A DNA stretch of 64,000 nucleotides, taken from contig CAJTEX010000008.1 of NCBI GenBank assembly GCA_910575615.1, positions 62,001 through 126,000 on the forward strand. Direction: 5' to 3'. Below are positions 49,992 through 58,704 of the stretch, one piece after another. The notes under the pieces are model-generated. The model ran no database searches. It worked only from the letters and a program-made list of their open reading frames with translations, and was not told the DNA's origin. Numbering within the stretch: the stretch's first letter is position 1; each line of letters begins with the position of its first letter. The translations under genes and the position numbers were made by a program. Source of the stretch: Bacteroidales bacterium (GTDB taxonomy: Bacteria; Bacteroidota; Bacteroidia; Bacteroidales; Muribaculaceae).

Positions 49992-51884
49992 ATGAAAACT
50001 AAACCCGACCTAAGTTTCTGGAAACTTTGGAATCTCAGCTTTGGGTTCTTCGGCGTACAGATTGCCTATGCCCTGCAAAGCGCAAATGTGAGCCGTATCT
50101 TCGCCACCCTTGGCGCGGATCCTCACGATTTGAGTTATTTCTGGATTCTTCCACCTCTTATGGGACTTGTCGTGCAGCCGATTGTCGGAACCGCCTCTGA
50201 CAAGACCTGGAACAAAATCGGCCGCCGTCTCCCTTATCTTATTTTCGGGGCGGTTGTGGCTGTGCTTGTGATGTGTCTCCTTCCCAACGCCGGCAGCTTC
50301 GGCCTCGCGGTGTCGTCGGCCATCCTCGTCGGCCTCGTTGCCCTCATGCTGCTTGACACATCTATCAATATGGCCATGCAGCCCTTCAAGATGCTTGTGG
50401 GCGACATGGTGAACGAGAAGCAGAAGGGCCTGGCCTATTCGATTCAGAGCTTCCTCTGCAACGCCGGTTCGATTGTGGGATATGTGTTCCCGTTTCTGCT
50501 CACCTGGGTGGGCTTCCGCAACACGGCCGCGTCAGGTGTGATTCCCCAGACCGTGGTGTTCTCGTTTTATTTCGGCGCGGCCATATTGCTGGTCTGCGTG
50601 GTCTACACCTTGATGAAAGTTAAGGAGTGGCCCCCCGAGCTGTATCGCGAATACAATGGCGGCCCGGAAATCAAGGCCGACGGCAAAAAGGAGAAGACCA
50701 ACCTGGTCAAGCTTCTTGTCAACGCCCCCAAGACCTTCTGGACTGTCGGCCTCGTGCAGTTCTTCTGCTGGTTCGCTTTCCTTTTCATGTGGACTTACAC
50801 TAACGGCACAATCGCCAAAAATGCTTTTGACTGTCCTGAAACCACTACCGTCACCGGCCTTGCAGTGGCCGGCCCTGAAGGCAATGGTGGAGAAGTGTTG
50901 TCTGCCAAATACATACTCACAGCCGACAACAAAGTGATTGTCAACCATGGCAAACCCTGTGTCGCGGGAATCGTGACCGCCGATGGCGAGTTCATCGCTG
51001 GCGGTGACATTGAAATCGCCGACACGAGTGTGGAGGCCGTGTCGATAACCGCCGGCGGTCTTGACATACAGGTGCCCGCGCAGGGCATCGAGGTCATGTC
51101 GCCTGTGGCCAAGGATGGCCTGATAAGCTCTGTGGCTGGTGTCGCCTCTTATGGATTCAACGAGAACATCGACTCGGAGAATGTGGTGGTGATTGTCGAT
51201 GGTGTCCGTCGTGTCGAGACCCCCTCTTTCAAACTCGTCGATTATCTGTCAAGGATGGATGGCGAGACCAAGGTGACGCTGGCCGATATCTACACCCATG
51301 ACCCAAAGACAGGCGAGCTTTTTGTGGATGGCACCAAGGAGGCCACCATCTCTGACCCCTCAAAGGCCCGGTTTGAGACCTCAGTGGTGTTGAACACCGA
51401 ATCGTCGCAGTATAACGACGCAGGCAACTGGGTCGGAATCCTGTTTGCCATCCAGGCCATCGGTTCTGTCCTCTGGGCCATCGTGCTTCCTCAGTTCCGC
51501 AGCCGCAAGTTCTCATATGCGCTCAGCCTCGTGCTTGGCGCAGTCGGGTTCATCTCCGCCGGATATTTCACTGACCCCTACCTGCTGTTTGTCTCATTCG
51601 CCCTTATCGGATGCGCGTGGGCTGCTATGCAGGCATGGCCATTCACGATACTCACCAACTCGCTCAAGGGTGGCAATATCGGAGCGTATCTCGGATTGTT
51701 CAACTGCTCGATCTGCATCCCGCAGATTGTGGGCGCGCTTCTTGGCGGTGTGATTCTTTCAGCCATCGGCAACCCCGACGAGCTTGCCCCGCAGTACATG
51801 ATGATGGTGATTGCCGGAATCTCGCTGTTCCTGGGCGCGGTTGCTGTCTATTTCATCAAAGAGCATTCAGAGGCCAAGGCCTGA
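49992..51884 (+). CDS. MFS (SLC45-like) sugar transporter with a large periplasmic insertion
   Basis: A 630-residue transporter. The N-terminal half (about 10-210) has six membrane segments with SDKTWNKIGRRLPYL between segments 2 and 3, and the family resembles the SLC45/maltose-type MFS carriers of Bacteroidetes. After segment 7 (FFCWFAFLFMWTYTNG) about 190 residues (280-470) of hydrophilic, beta-rich sequence are inserted before segment 8 (AGNWVGILFAIQAIG). Counting segments puts this insert in the periplasm. The C-terminal half then completes the fold. Relatives I know of are about 440 residues. Substrate is unproven. A small lipoprotein gene follows after 21 bases and could be a partner. 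Confidence 0.82.
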   Translation: MKTKPDLSFWKLWNLSFGFFGVQIAYALQSANVSRIFATLGADPHDLSYFWILPPLMGLVVQPIVGTASDKTWNKIGRRLPYLIFGAVVAVLVMCLLPNAGSFGLAVSSAILVGLVALMLLDTSINMAMQPFKMLVGDMVNEKQKGLAYSIQSFLCNAGSIVGYVFPFLLTWVGFRNTAASGVIPQTVVFSFYFGAAILLVCVVYTLMKVKEWPPELYREYNGGPEIKADGKKEKTNLVKLLVNAPKTFWTVGLVQFFCWFAFLFMWTYTNGTIAKNAFDCPETTTVTGLAVAGPEGNGGEVLSAKYILTADNKVIVNHGKPCVAGIVTADGEFIAGGDIEIADTSVEAVSITAGGLDIQVPAQGIEVMSPVAKDGLISSVAGVASYGFNENIDSENVVVIVDGVRRVETPSFKLVDYLSRMDGETKVTLADIYTHDPKTGELFVDGTKEATISDPSKARFETSVVLNTESSQYNDAGNWVGILFAIQAIGSVLWAIVLPQFRSRKFSYALSLVLGAVGFISAGYFTDPYLLFVSFALIGCAWAAMQAWPFTILTNSLKGGNIGAYLGLFNCSICIPQIVGALLGGVILSAIGNPDELAPQYMMMVIAGISLFLGAVAVYFIKEHSEAKA

Positions 51885-51905
51885 AACATTTGAAACAAGG
51901 TAACA

Positions 51906-52289
51906 ATGAAAGCAACGTTATATTCGATTATCCTCGCCGGGGTGGGAGCCATATGCCTCTCCTCTTGTTCGGCCCATGAGGACTATGACGCTTATGTCAA
52001 TGACTTGAAAAAGCAGACCGCTGTGATCGACACCATCTCTTCTCCGGCATCGTATGCTGCATACATTGATTCGATTGCGGTGAAGGCTGAGGCGTTTGAG
52101 CAGCTTGGTGTGAAGCTTGCCCCCGAGCAGAAAGAGGAGCTTGCGGCTCTCTCGATGCAGATTCAGCAGGCGCTGACCGAGAAATATGACCAGTTGTCGA
52201 AGCAGCCGGCCATAGAGGGGGCGGTTTTTGAGGCATCCATGCCGGTTGGTCCGGTAGACGAGGCCACCGGTGTTGTCTCTCTCGACTGA
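51906..52289 (+). CDS. Small lipoprotein of unknown function
   Basis: A 127-residue protein with a lipoprotein signal ending in lipobox LSSC (Cys 21). The rest is acidic and probably helical (DAYVNDLKKQTAVIDTI; EQKEELAALSMQIQQALTEK), without a recognised domain. The close spacing to the MFS gene suggests cotranscription and perhaps a role in the same uptake process. Confidence 0.65.
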   Translation: MKATLYSIILAGVGAICLSSCSAHEDYDAYVNDLKKQTAVIDTISSPASYAAYIDSIAVKAEAFEQLGVKLAPEQKEELAALSMQIQQALTEKYDQLSKQPAIEGAVFEASMPVGPVDEATGVVSLD

Positions 52290-52524
52290 ACTATGCTGGA
52301 CGCAATCAACAGGCGGTCGCTTGACCATCGAGCCATGATTTGCGGTAACTGTTGATGCTTACAGGGTTATGGATTCGCAGTAACCGAAATGTAACCTCGC
52401 GAACACTTGGTTTGTTGCCGTAATCTCCACATTCATAAAATCTTAAATTGACGGAGTCTGTCCCTTTTCGGAACGGCTCCGTTAATTTATGCTTTGTTAA
52501 CATGTCTCTTGAAAATCTTTGAAT

Positions 52525-52621
52525 TAAATTTGCAAAAACAGCATCCCTGACATACTTATTGATGCGGACGACAGGCCGATTCCATCCAAACCGCCATATT
52601 CAAGTGCCTGTCGTTCCGCAT
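52525..52621 (+). ncRNA. Candidate small RNA or leader
   Basis: TAAATTTG (52525-52532) matches a -7 box. About 30 bases later ATGCGGACGACAGG (52562-52575) pairs with CCTGTCGTTCCGCAT (52607-52621) through a 14-base stem with one bulged base. TTTC follows the pairing. No TTG lies at the right -33 distance and the U-run is short, so this is a weak prediction. Confidence 0.2.
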
Positions 52622-52701
52622 TTCAAAAGTCTGCGGCGTGAACTTGCGGCAGTTAGCAAATCAGATCAGACCAGACCGCGTATATTAGTTGTTGAAATCT
52701 T

Positions 52702-52731
52702 TTGTCGATATCTTTAAATTTGCTAACTTTG
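52702..52731 (+). promoter_or_regulatory. Promoter of the HU/SPOR gene
   Basis: TTG at 52702-52704 and TAACTTTG at 52724-52731 with 19 bases between. A second box, TAAATTTG at 52715-52722, lies just upstream. Confidence 0.6.
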
Positions 52732-52810
52732 CAGTACAGAACGCCCGCTGGCCGCGTTGTCATGACAGCGGATTCTGCTCAAAGTTCCTCACATCAACCG
52801 TTATAGAGCC

Positions 52811-53935
52811 GTGAATCTCGTAATAGACCATCTTGAATATCTTCTGCGCCGCCACGATTGTGTGACAGTGCCGGGCATTGGTGCCCTGATGGTCCGTTAT
52901 CGTCCGGCGAGATTTGACAGCCGCAATCCGCTTGTGTTGCTTCCTCCATCAAGGGAGCTTGCTTTCAACGGCGCGCTGGTCGAGTCTGACGGGATGCTTG
53001 AGAGTTCAGTCGCGCGTCGCAACGGGGTGTCGTTCGAGGCTGCCAGCCGTATTGTGGAAGATGAGACAGAAAGCCTCCTTGAGCAGCTCAAGAAATTCGG
53101 GACAATCGCGCTCGGAAGGCTTGGTGAACTTAACTTCTCGGAGTATGGCACCATTATCTTCAGTCCGTTTGACGCTTCGGGATGGGATTTCAGCCATTAC
53201 GGACTGCGCCCCTTGTATCTCAAGGGAGCTGACACTATGCTGAAGGCTTCGCATATGGCTGCGGTGTCAGCCGTTGCCGGGAATGCCGCCGCTCCGTCAG
53301 CACCGCATAAGCATAATGAGTTGCCGGCTCCTGCGCCATGGGGTGAAGAGGAGGACGCTCCTGTTAAAGACAGCAGGGGAGTTGTCGCCAAAGGCCTTGT
53401 GGGTATTGCCGCGTCGCTGGCCGTGATTGTGACGTTGGCGTTGTTTTTCCTTAATCCTGTGAAGGTCGAGAATGAACCGGTGAAAGCCTCCATCGCGCCT
53501 ACTGAGGTGGCTGAGACCAACTCTATGGAGACGGCTGAGGCTCCCGCTGCGGAATACGCTGCTGATGGGGAGTCTGCCGGAAATGTGATTGATGTATCCC
53601 GGTCGGAAAGCATCTTGGCCGAGGCTGATGTGGCTGACACGGCTGAAGCTTTGCCCGCCGCCACGGAGGCGGCTGAAAGCCGTCTGCCTTCTGGCGGTGT
53701 CGAAATCTCTCGGCGCCAGATCAGATTTGATGACGCGGATTCGTTTTGTGTGATTGTAGCCTCTTTCCCCGAAGAATCCCAGGCGACGCGTTACATTGCC
53801 GAGAACCCAGGCCGCGTTCTGGGTGTTTTAGAACAAGACGGGAAATACCGTGTCTACGCGGCAACCGGAGCCACCTATGAGGAGGCAGCCGCCCAGAAGT
53901 CGATATCAGACGGGGCATGGATATGCCGACGCTGA
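52811..53935 (+). CDS. HU-CCDC81-like and SPOR domain membrane protein
   Basis: A 374-residue protein starting with GTG. The N-terminal part (about 1-130) resembles the paired HU-like (CCDC81-type) DNA-binding-fold domains found in Bacteroidetes, with CVTVPGIGALMVRY and LGRLGELNF. A membrane segment at about 197-217 follows, then an Ala/Glu-rich linker. A SPOR-type domain (about 310-374, DSFCVIVASFPEESQATRYI) would bind denuded septal peptidoglycan. The layout places an HU-like domain in the cytoplasm and the SPOR domain in the periplasm, suggesting a link between chromosome or cytoskeleton and division site. No ATG in frame is near the start, so GTG is used. Confidence 0.8.
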   Translation: MNLVIDHLEYLLRRHDCVTVPGIGALMVRYRPARFDSRNPLVLLPPSRELAFNGALVESDGMLESSVARRNGVSFEAASRIVEDETESLLEQLKKFGTIALGRLGELNFSEYGTIIFSPFDASGWDFSHYGLRPLYLKGADTMLKASHMAAVSAVAGNAAAPSAPHKHNELPAPAPWGEEEDAPVKDSRGVVAKGLVGIAASLAVIVTLALFFLNPVKVENEPVKASIAPTEVAETNSMETAEAPAAEYAADGESAGNVIDVSRSESILAEADVADTAEALPAATEAAESRLPSGGVEISRRQIRFDDADSFCVIVASFPEESQATRYIAENPGRVLGVLEQDGKYRVYAATGATYEEAAAQKSISDGAWICRR

Positions 53936-54003
53936 ATGCGGGTTTCTGACAGGCTCCTTGTTTGCCAAGGTATATTGACGAACCAACCAAAAGACCCCAG
54001 TAT

Positions 54004-54546
54004 ATGGAAAATTTCCACGAACTTCTAATCAACCGCCGCACCATACGGCGTTACACTCAGCAGCCGGTGAATCCCGACCAGGTAAAACTGATAATGGAGG
54101 CCGCCTTGATGTCACCCTCTTCCAAAAGTGTCCGTCCGTGGCAATTTGTTGTTGTCGAGGAGAAGGAGATGCTTGAGAGGCTTAGCCATTGCAAGCCCAA
54201 CTATGCGACATCTATCGCGTCAGCGCCGCTGGCCATTGTCGTCACCGCCGACATCACCAAGTCAGACGCATGGATTGAAGATGCCTCCATCGCGGCGATG
54301 CTGATGCAGCTGCAAGCCCAGGATTTCGGTCTTGGCAGTTGCTGGGTCGAGATACGCGAGCGTTTCCGGGAGGACGGAGTCCCCGCCGAGGAGTATGTGA
54401 GGGAGGTGCTGGGAATACCCGAGCAGTTCGCCGTGCTGTGTGTCATCACGATTGGACACAAGGATGAGGAGCGCAAGCCCATCAACCCCGAAAAACTGCT
54501 CTGGGAGAAGGTTCACATAGGCTCCTGGAGACAGGGCGAGGAATGA
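54004..54546 (+). CDS. Nitroreductase family protein
   Basis: A 180-residue FMN enzyme. The start MENFHELLINRRTIRRYTQQPV has the Arg-rich FMN phosphate-binding pattern (NRRTIRRY), followed by MSPSSKSVRPWQFVVVE, and AAMLMQLQAQDFGLGSCW. It reduces nitro compounds, quinones or enones; the physiological substrate is unknown. A longer frame from TTG 53962 is disfavoured. It overlaps the next gene by 4 bases. Confidence 0.88.
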   Translation: MENFHELLINRRTIRRYTQQPVNPDQVKLIMEAALMSPSSKSVRPWQFVVVEEKEMLERLSHCKPNYATSIASAPLAIVVTADITKSDAWIEDASIAAMLMQLQAQDFGLGSCWVEIRERFREDGVPAEEYVREVLGIPEQFAVLCVITIGHKDEERKPINPEKLLWEKVHIGSWRQGEE

Positions 54547-55364
54547 AGATAGCCGTAATCGGAGCCGGAAACGTAGCCACTCATCTCGCAAGAGCTTTGG
54601 GGGGCTTCAATGAGATATGCCAGGTGGCGGCCCGCACCGATCAATCTGCCGGAAGGCTCGCGTCGCTGGTTGATGCAGCGAGTGAGGGAAACCGGATGCA
54701 CGGTGGAGCGTGTGAGCCGATTGCCGGTCTTGACAGGCTTAGAGACGACATGGACATGTATCTTGTCGCGGTGAATGACGACTCTGTGGCCGATGTCGTG
54801 GCCCGGTCGGGCGACTTCGACGGCATATGGGCACATACCTCCGGCAGTGTGGGGATGGATGTCTTCAAAGGGAAAAAACGCAATTACGGAGTGTTCTATC
54901 CATTGCAGACTTTCTCAAAAGATGTGGATGTCGATTTCAGCAACATACCGATGCTGATCGAAGGCTCGTCAGACGATGTGGCCCGCAGGCTGGAGGCTGT
55001 GGCAAAAGAGATTTCCGGTACGGTAAGGATGGCTGACAGCCAGATGAGGGAGGCCATACATGTCGCGGCGGTGTTCGCATGCAATTTCGCGAACCTTATG
55101 TGGGCTGAGGCTGACAGGCTCCTAAGTCCCATGGGGCTTGACATCAGGTTCATGATGCCGCTTCTGCAGGCCACGCTTGACAAGCTGGCGGTCAAACCGC
55201 CTTTCGAGGCGATGACCGGGCCTGCCCGGAGGGGTGACATTGCTGTGATAGAAAAGCATATGGCCGGATTGCCAGCCGATCTGAAGCCGGTGTATTCCAT
55301 ACTTACGGATGTGATTCTTAATCATTACAACAAACCAAAAGACAACGATAAAGGCGATGAGTAA
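54543..55364 (+). CDS. DUF2520 Rossmann-fold protein
   Basis: A 273-residue protein with an N-terminal NAD(P)-binding motif (IAVIGAGNVATHLARAL) and the DUF2520 C-terminal helical domain (from about 140; MREAIHVAAVFACNFANL). The central HTSGSVGMDVF and VFYPLQTFS motifs are typical. The family is often described as ketopantoate- or F420-reductase-like, but its reaction is not known. It overlaps nitroreductase (ATGA) upstream and the KdsC-type gene by 8 bases downstream. Confidence 0.82.
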   Translation: MKIAVIGAGNVATHLARALGGFNEICQVAARTDQSAGRLASLVDAASEGNRMHGGACEPIAGLDRLRDDMDMYLVAVNDDSVADVVARSGDFDGIWAHTSGSVGMDVFKGKKRNYGVFYPLQTFSKDVDVDFSNIPMLIEGSSDDVARRLEAVAKEISGTVRMADSQMREAIHVAAVFACNFANLMWAEADRLLSPMGLDIRFMMPLLQATLDKLAVKPPFEAMTGPARRGDIAVIEKHMAGLPADLKPVYSILTDVILNHYNKPKDNDKGDE

Positions 55365-55881
55365 AGTATCATACGACTTGTCAAAAATCAAAGCCGTAGT
55401 GTTTGATGTCGACGGAGTGCTGTCGACATCCACCATACCGCTGGGCGACAATGGTGTGCCGCGCCGGACGGTCAACACCAAGGATGGATTCGCCATGCAG
55501 CTTGCCGTCAAACGCGGTCTTAGGCTCGCGATAATAACCGGGGCGGTGTCGCCCGGCATCACCGAACGGTTCGAAGGCTTGGGCATAACCGAGATTTTCA
55601 CGGGGGTGGGGATGAAGCTCCCTGTCTTCAAGGAATGGATTGAGCGCAACGGCCTGACTGCGGAGGAGGTGGTGTATGTGGGGGATGACATCCCTGATTA
55701 TGAATGCATGCTGTATGCCGGGCTTGCCGTGGCACCGTCAGACGCCGCTGTGGATGTGCAGGAGATTGCCGGTTACATCTCTCCGGTAGCAGGCGGACAT
55801 GGTGTCGCCCGTGACATCCTTGAGGAGGTGATGAGGTCCAAAGGTGTATGGGCGCTTTCTGACAAGGCGTTCGGCTGGTGA
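55357..55881 (+). CDS. HAD phosphatase, KdsC type
   Basis: A 174-residue HAD enzyme without a cap domain. The motif I Asp pair is in VVFDVDGVL, motif II Thr in AIITG, the Lys in GMKLPVF, and motif IV in VYVGDDIPDYECM. Length and cap-less form match KdsC, which makes KDO from KDO-8-phosphate for lipopolysaccharide. kdsA/kdsB are not adjacent, so related sugar phosphatases remain possible. Confidence 0.82.
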   Translation: MSKVSYDLSKIKAVVFDVDGVLSTSTIPLGDNGVPRRTVNTKDGFAMQLAVKRGLRLAIITGAVSPGITERFEGLGITEIFTGVGMKLPVFKEWIERNGLTAEEVVYVGDDIPDYECMLYAGLAVAPSDAAVDVQEIAGYISPVAGGHGVARDILEEVMRSKGVWALSDKAFGW

Positions 55882-55906
55882 CCATATTATTAATGAGCTT
55901 GACAAT

Positions 55907-56536
55907 ATGACTGGAACAGAAAACCGATACAAGCCCCTTGAGGGTTGCCGCGTGCTGCTTGCCTCGCATTCCCCGCGACGCAGGGAGTTGCTTGGCAAGC
56001 TTGATGTGGAGGTGGAGATACTGCCGTTGATAGAGGTGAACGAGGCTTTCCCCGCCAAAATGGCCCCGGAGGAGGTGGCCGCATACATCTCCAGGAAAAA
56101 GGCCCATCCGTATATGGCGCAGTTGAATGACCGGGAGATATTGCTGACCGCTGACACGGTGGTGATAAACCGTGGCGAGGTACTTGGCAAGCCGGCTGAT
56201 GCCGAAGACGCGGCCCTGATGCTGCGGTTATTGTCAGGACATACCCACAAGGTCGTGACCGGTGTCACCCTGGCCACCAAAAAACGCACGGTGACTTTTT
56301 CGGACATCACTGAGGTGGATTTCGCGCCCCTGACCCATGAGGAGATTGATTATTATGTCGAGACATATCGGCCTTTTGACAAAGCCGGGGCTTATGGAAT
56401 CCAGGAATGGATCGGATATGTCGGAATATCCGGAATACGTGGCGACTATTACAATGTTATGGGTTTGCCGTTGCATTCGCTTTACACTCGTCTTGTCATG
56501 ATGGCGAACGGGTTCAGGAAGAGCGGCAACCGCTGA
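55907..56536 (+). CDS. Maf-like nucleotide pyrophosphatase
   Basis: A 209-residue enzyme of the Maf/YhdE group that hydrolyses non-canonical or dTTP/UTP nucleotides. Visible motifs: LLASHSPRRRELL, the metal-binding LTADTVV, GKPADAEDAALML and DKAGAYGIQEW. I chose ATG 55907; the frame is open further upstream inside the previous gene. It ends the run of five genes that begins at the HU/SPOR gene. Confidence 0.9.
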   Translation: MTGTENRYKPLEGCRVLLASHSPRRRELLGKLDVEVEILPLIEVNEAFPAKMAPEEVAAYISRKKAHPYMAQLNDREILLTADTVVINRGEVLGKPADAEDAALMLRLLSGHTHKVVTGVTLATKKRTVTFSDITEVDFAPLTHEEIDYYVETYRPFDKAGAYGIQEWIGYVGISGIRGDYYNVMGLPLHSLYTRLVMMANGFRKSGNR

Positions 56537-56577
56537 GGCCCTTTCTTGTTAGCGGCAACAGGCCGAGATATATACCG

Positions 56578-56620
56578 CGCAGGGGCGAGGCAGAGTCTAA
56601 AATCTGTCGCGCCCCTGGCG
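56578..56620. terminator. Hairpin between Maf and mutL
   Basis: An imperfect GC-rich stem (CGCAGGGGCG ... GCGCCCCTGGCG) with inner GCAGAGT/ATCTGT pairing, between convergent stops. Confidence 0.45.
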
Positions 56621-56658
56621 TTTATTCGTGGATTGGGAGTCCTGCGTAGGCCACGCAG

Positions 56659-58641
56659 TCATATTCGGCGGGAAATCTCGGCAACCGGAATCTGCAGTAT
56701 GATCTGGTTGCCGTCGGGGGTGTATGACGGGTCGGGCATCGAGAACAGTTCGGCAAGCAGTCTTTCGGCATCGGCATTCTGCATCCGTTCGGTTGCGCGT
56801 ATGGCTGCCGACTGGGCGAGCGATAGCGCCACTCTGCGCCGCATGTCCTCGCCAGACGATCCGACCCCCTCCTCGGCGTCGGCTATTATCTTGGTCAGCG
56901 CTTCGGCCGCGTTGGCGTTGCCGAGCAAGGCCGGGACCCCGCGCATCTCACACCGGAATATCCCTTCGTCGGTTGCCTGGGAGAATTCCAGGTCATAGCC
57001 GAGCGACTTCACTTCATCGGCGATGCTGTCAAGCACCCCCTTCTGATGCGGGGTCAGTTCGACCAATTCGGCGAAAATCACCTGCTGGGATTCTCCGATG
57101 TATGATTCTGTCTCGGAAAGGAACCTCTCAAAAAGAATCTTGACATGTGCCCGGTGGCGGTCGACGACAATCAGGCTGTCGTTTCCGGCGGTGACGATGT
57201 AGCGGTTAGACAGTTGCAGAAGGCCCCCGATGTGGGCGCCGGAAAGCTCGATGCCTGGCAGCCTGTTGAGGGCGCTCGCCTCTATAGAGTCGGGAAGTCC
57301 GGTCTCATCGGTGAGGAAGCTCTCGGGTGTCGGGGGGGCAGATGTGGATGAGCCGGTTGCGTTCTGGAAATCGGCGTACAGCTTGTCCCAGTCGTTAAGA
57401 TGGCTGGCGCGGCTGGGGGCTGTGGCAGCAGTAGGGGATGGGTTGGTGTTGAGTCGCGACGGCTCGCTGCCTGATGTGCTGTGCGATGACGCGAAGTCTC
57501 CGGGGGCAACGGTGGCAGACTTGCGTGTCTCCTTGGCAAACGGGTTGTAAGAGTCGTCGAGGCCGCCAAGGTTGAGGCTCTCCGAAAGGCTGGGGTCGAA
57601 AACCGGGATTTCCGGTGCATCCTCTTTGTCGAAATCGAGGGCCGGGATGGCATTGAACCTGCCGAGCGACTCCCTGATGGCCGCTGAGAGAATCTGCCAT
57701 ATCGGTTGCTCGTTCTCAAACTTTATCTCGCTTTTGGTGGGATGTATGTTGACATCGATTGTCTGCGGGTCGACCTCGAAATTGAGGAAGTAGTTGGGCT
57801 GATGCTCGGCGGCGATCAGCTCCTCGTAGCAGTTCATCACAGCCTTGTGAAAATAAGGGTGCCGCATGTTTCTCCCGTTGACGAAGAAGAATTGCTGGGC
57901 GTTGCGTTTGCGCGCGAACTCAGGCAGGCATACGAATCCGCTGATTTTCACCAGCGGGGTCTCGGTCTCAACGGGGATGAGCTGTTTGTCGATGGATTTG
58001 CCAAACAACCCTGCTATGCGCTGGCGCAGGGTGCCGGGCAGGAGCTGATAGAGGTTCACATCGTTGTGATAAAGCTCAAACTCCACCGATGGGTTCACCA
58101 GGGCCAGGCGCTCGAACTCACGGGTTATATGGCCCAGCTCCACCGAGTCTTTTTTCAGGAATTTCCGGCGCGCGGGGAAATTGAAGAACAGGTTTTTGAC
58201 CGCGAGATTGCTGCCAGGGGTGCATGCTTCCGGGGTCTGGCTGACGAATTTAGAGGCAGCCAGTTCGAGATGGGTGCCAATCTGGCTGTCGCGGCGCATC
58301 GTGCGCAGGTCAATCTGCGCGACAGCAGCTATTGAGGGGAGCGCTTCTCCGCGGAATCCCATCGTGTGAAGTTCGAAAAGGTCGGAAGCCTGGCGTATCT
58401 TTGATGTGGCGTGACGCTCAAAGGCGAGTCTGGCGTCTGTGTCAGACATGCCACATCCGTCATCCACCACCTGTATGAGTGTCTTGCCCGCGTCGCGCAG
58501 TATTATCTTCACTTGCGAGGCACCGGCATCGATGGAGTTTTCCACTAATTCCTTGATTACCGAGGCGGGACGTTGGATTACCTCTCCTGCGGCAATCTGG
58601 TTGGCAACGGAATCTGGGAGGAGTTGGATTACATCGCTCAT
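56659..58641 (-). CDS. mutL: DNA mismatch repair protein MutL
   Basis: A 660-residue protein. The N-terminal GHKL ATPase is intact: LPDSVANQIAAGEV, KELVENSIDAGAS, VVDDGCGM, HATSKI and GFRGEALPSI. A variable linker covers about 340-460, and the C-terminal dimerisation domain starts at about 470. The position of the endonuclease motif DQHA-x2-E-x4-E reads DRHRAHVKILFE, lacking two of the expected residues, so nicking activity is uncertain. The divergent ATP-grasp-like gene has its -7 box only 12 bases from the mutL box. Confidence 0.94.
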   Translation of the reverse strand: MSDVIQLLPDSVANQIAAGEVIQRPASVIKELVENSIDAGASQVKIILRDAGKTLIQVVDDGCGMSDTDARLAFERHATSKIRQASDLFELHTMGFRGEALPSIAAVAQIDLRTMRRDSQIGTHLELAASKFVSQTPEACTPGSNLAVKNLFFNFPARRKFLKKDSVELGHITREFERLALVNPSVEFELYHNDVNLYQLLPGTLRQRIAGLFGKSIDKQLIPVETETPLVKISGFVCLPEFARKRNAQQFFFVNGRNMRHPYFHKAVMNCYEELIAAEHQPNYFLNFEVDPQTIDVNIHPTKSEIKFENEQPIWQILSAAIRESLGRFNAIPALDFDKEDAPEIPVFDPSLSESLNLGGLDDSYNPFAKETRKSATVAPGDFASSHSTSGSEPSRLNTNPSPTAATAPSRASHLNDWDKLYADFQNATGSSTSAPPTPESFLTDETGLPDSIEASALNRLPGIELSGAHIGGLLQLSNRYIVTAGNDSLIVVDRHRAHVKILFERFLSETESYIGESQQVIFAELVELTPHQKGVLDSIADEVKSLGYDLEFSQATDEGIFRCEMRGVPALLGNANAAEALTKIIADAEEGVGSSGEDMRRRVALSLAQSAAIRATERMQNADAERLLAELFSMPDPSYTPDGNQIILQIPVAEISRRI

Positions 58642-58672
58642 TATGGCTTTTTGGTTTTGGGTGTTTATGATG

Positions 58673-58680
58673 CAAAATTA
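58673..58680 (-). promoter_or_regulatory. Promoter -7 box of mutL
   Basis: Minus strand TAATTTTG, 31 bases before the mutL ATG. Confidence 0.55.
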
Positions 58681-58692
58681 CTCAAAAATCGG

Positions 58693-58700
58693 TAATTTTG
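58693..58700 (+). promoter_or_regulatory. Promoter -7 box of the ATP-grasp-like gene
   Basis: TAATTTTG ends 4 bases before ATG 58705, so transcription should start at or close to the start codon. With the mutL box it forms an inverted repeat (58672-58701). Confidence 0.5.
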
Positions 58701-58704
58701 CGGT

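Larger units (their letters stand above)
52290..52810. other. Gene-poor stretch with hairpins and promoter-like boxes
   Basis: A 521-base gap. It holds imperfect hairpins at 52334-52384 and 52448-52490, a -7 box TAAATTTG at 52525-52532 followed by a long hairpin (52562-52621), and the promoter of the HU/SPOR gene (52702-52731). A minus-strand open frame of 65 codons (52306-52503) crosses the first two hairpins and has no recognised match. See the separate entry for the possible small RNA. Confidence 0.5.
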
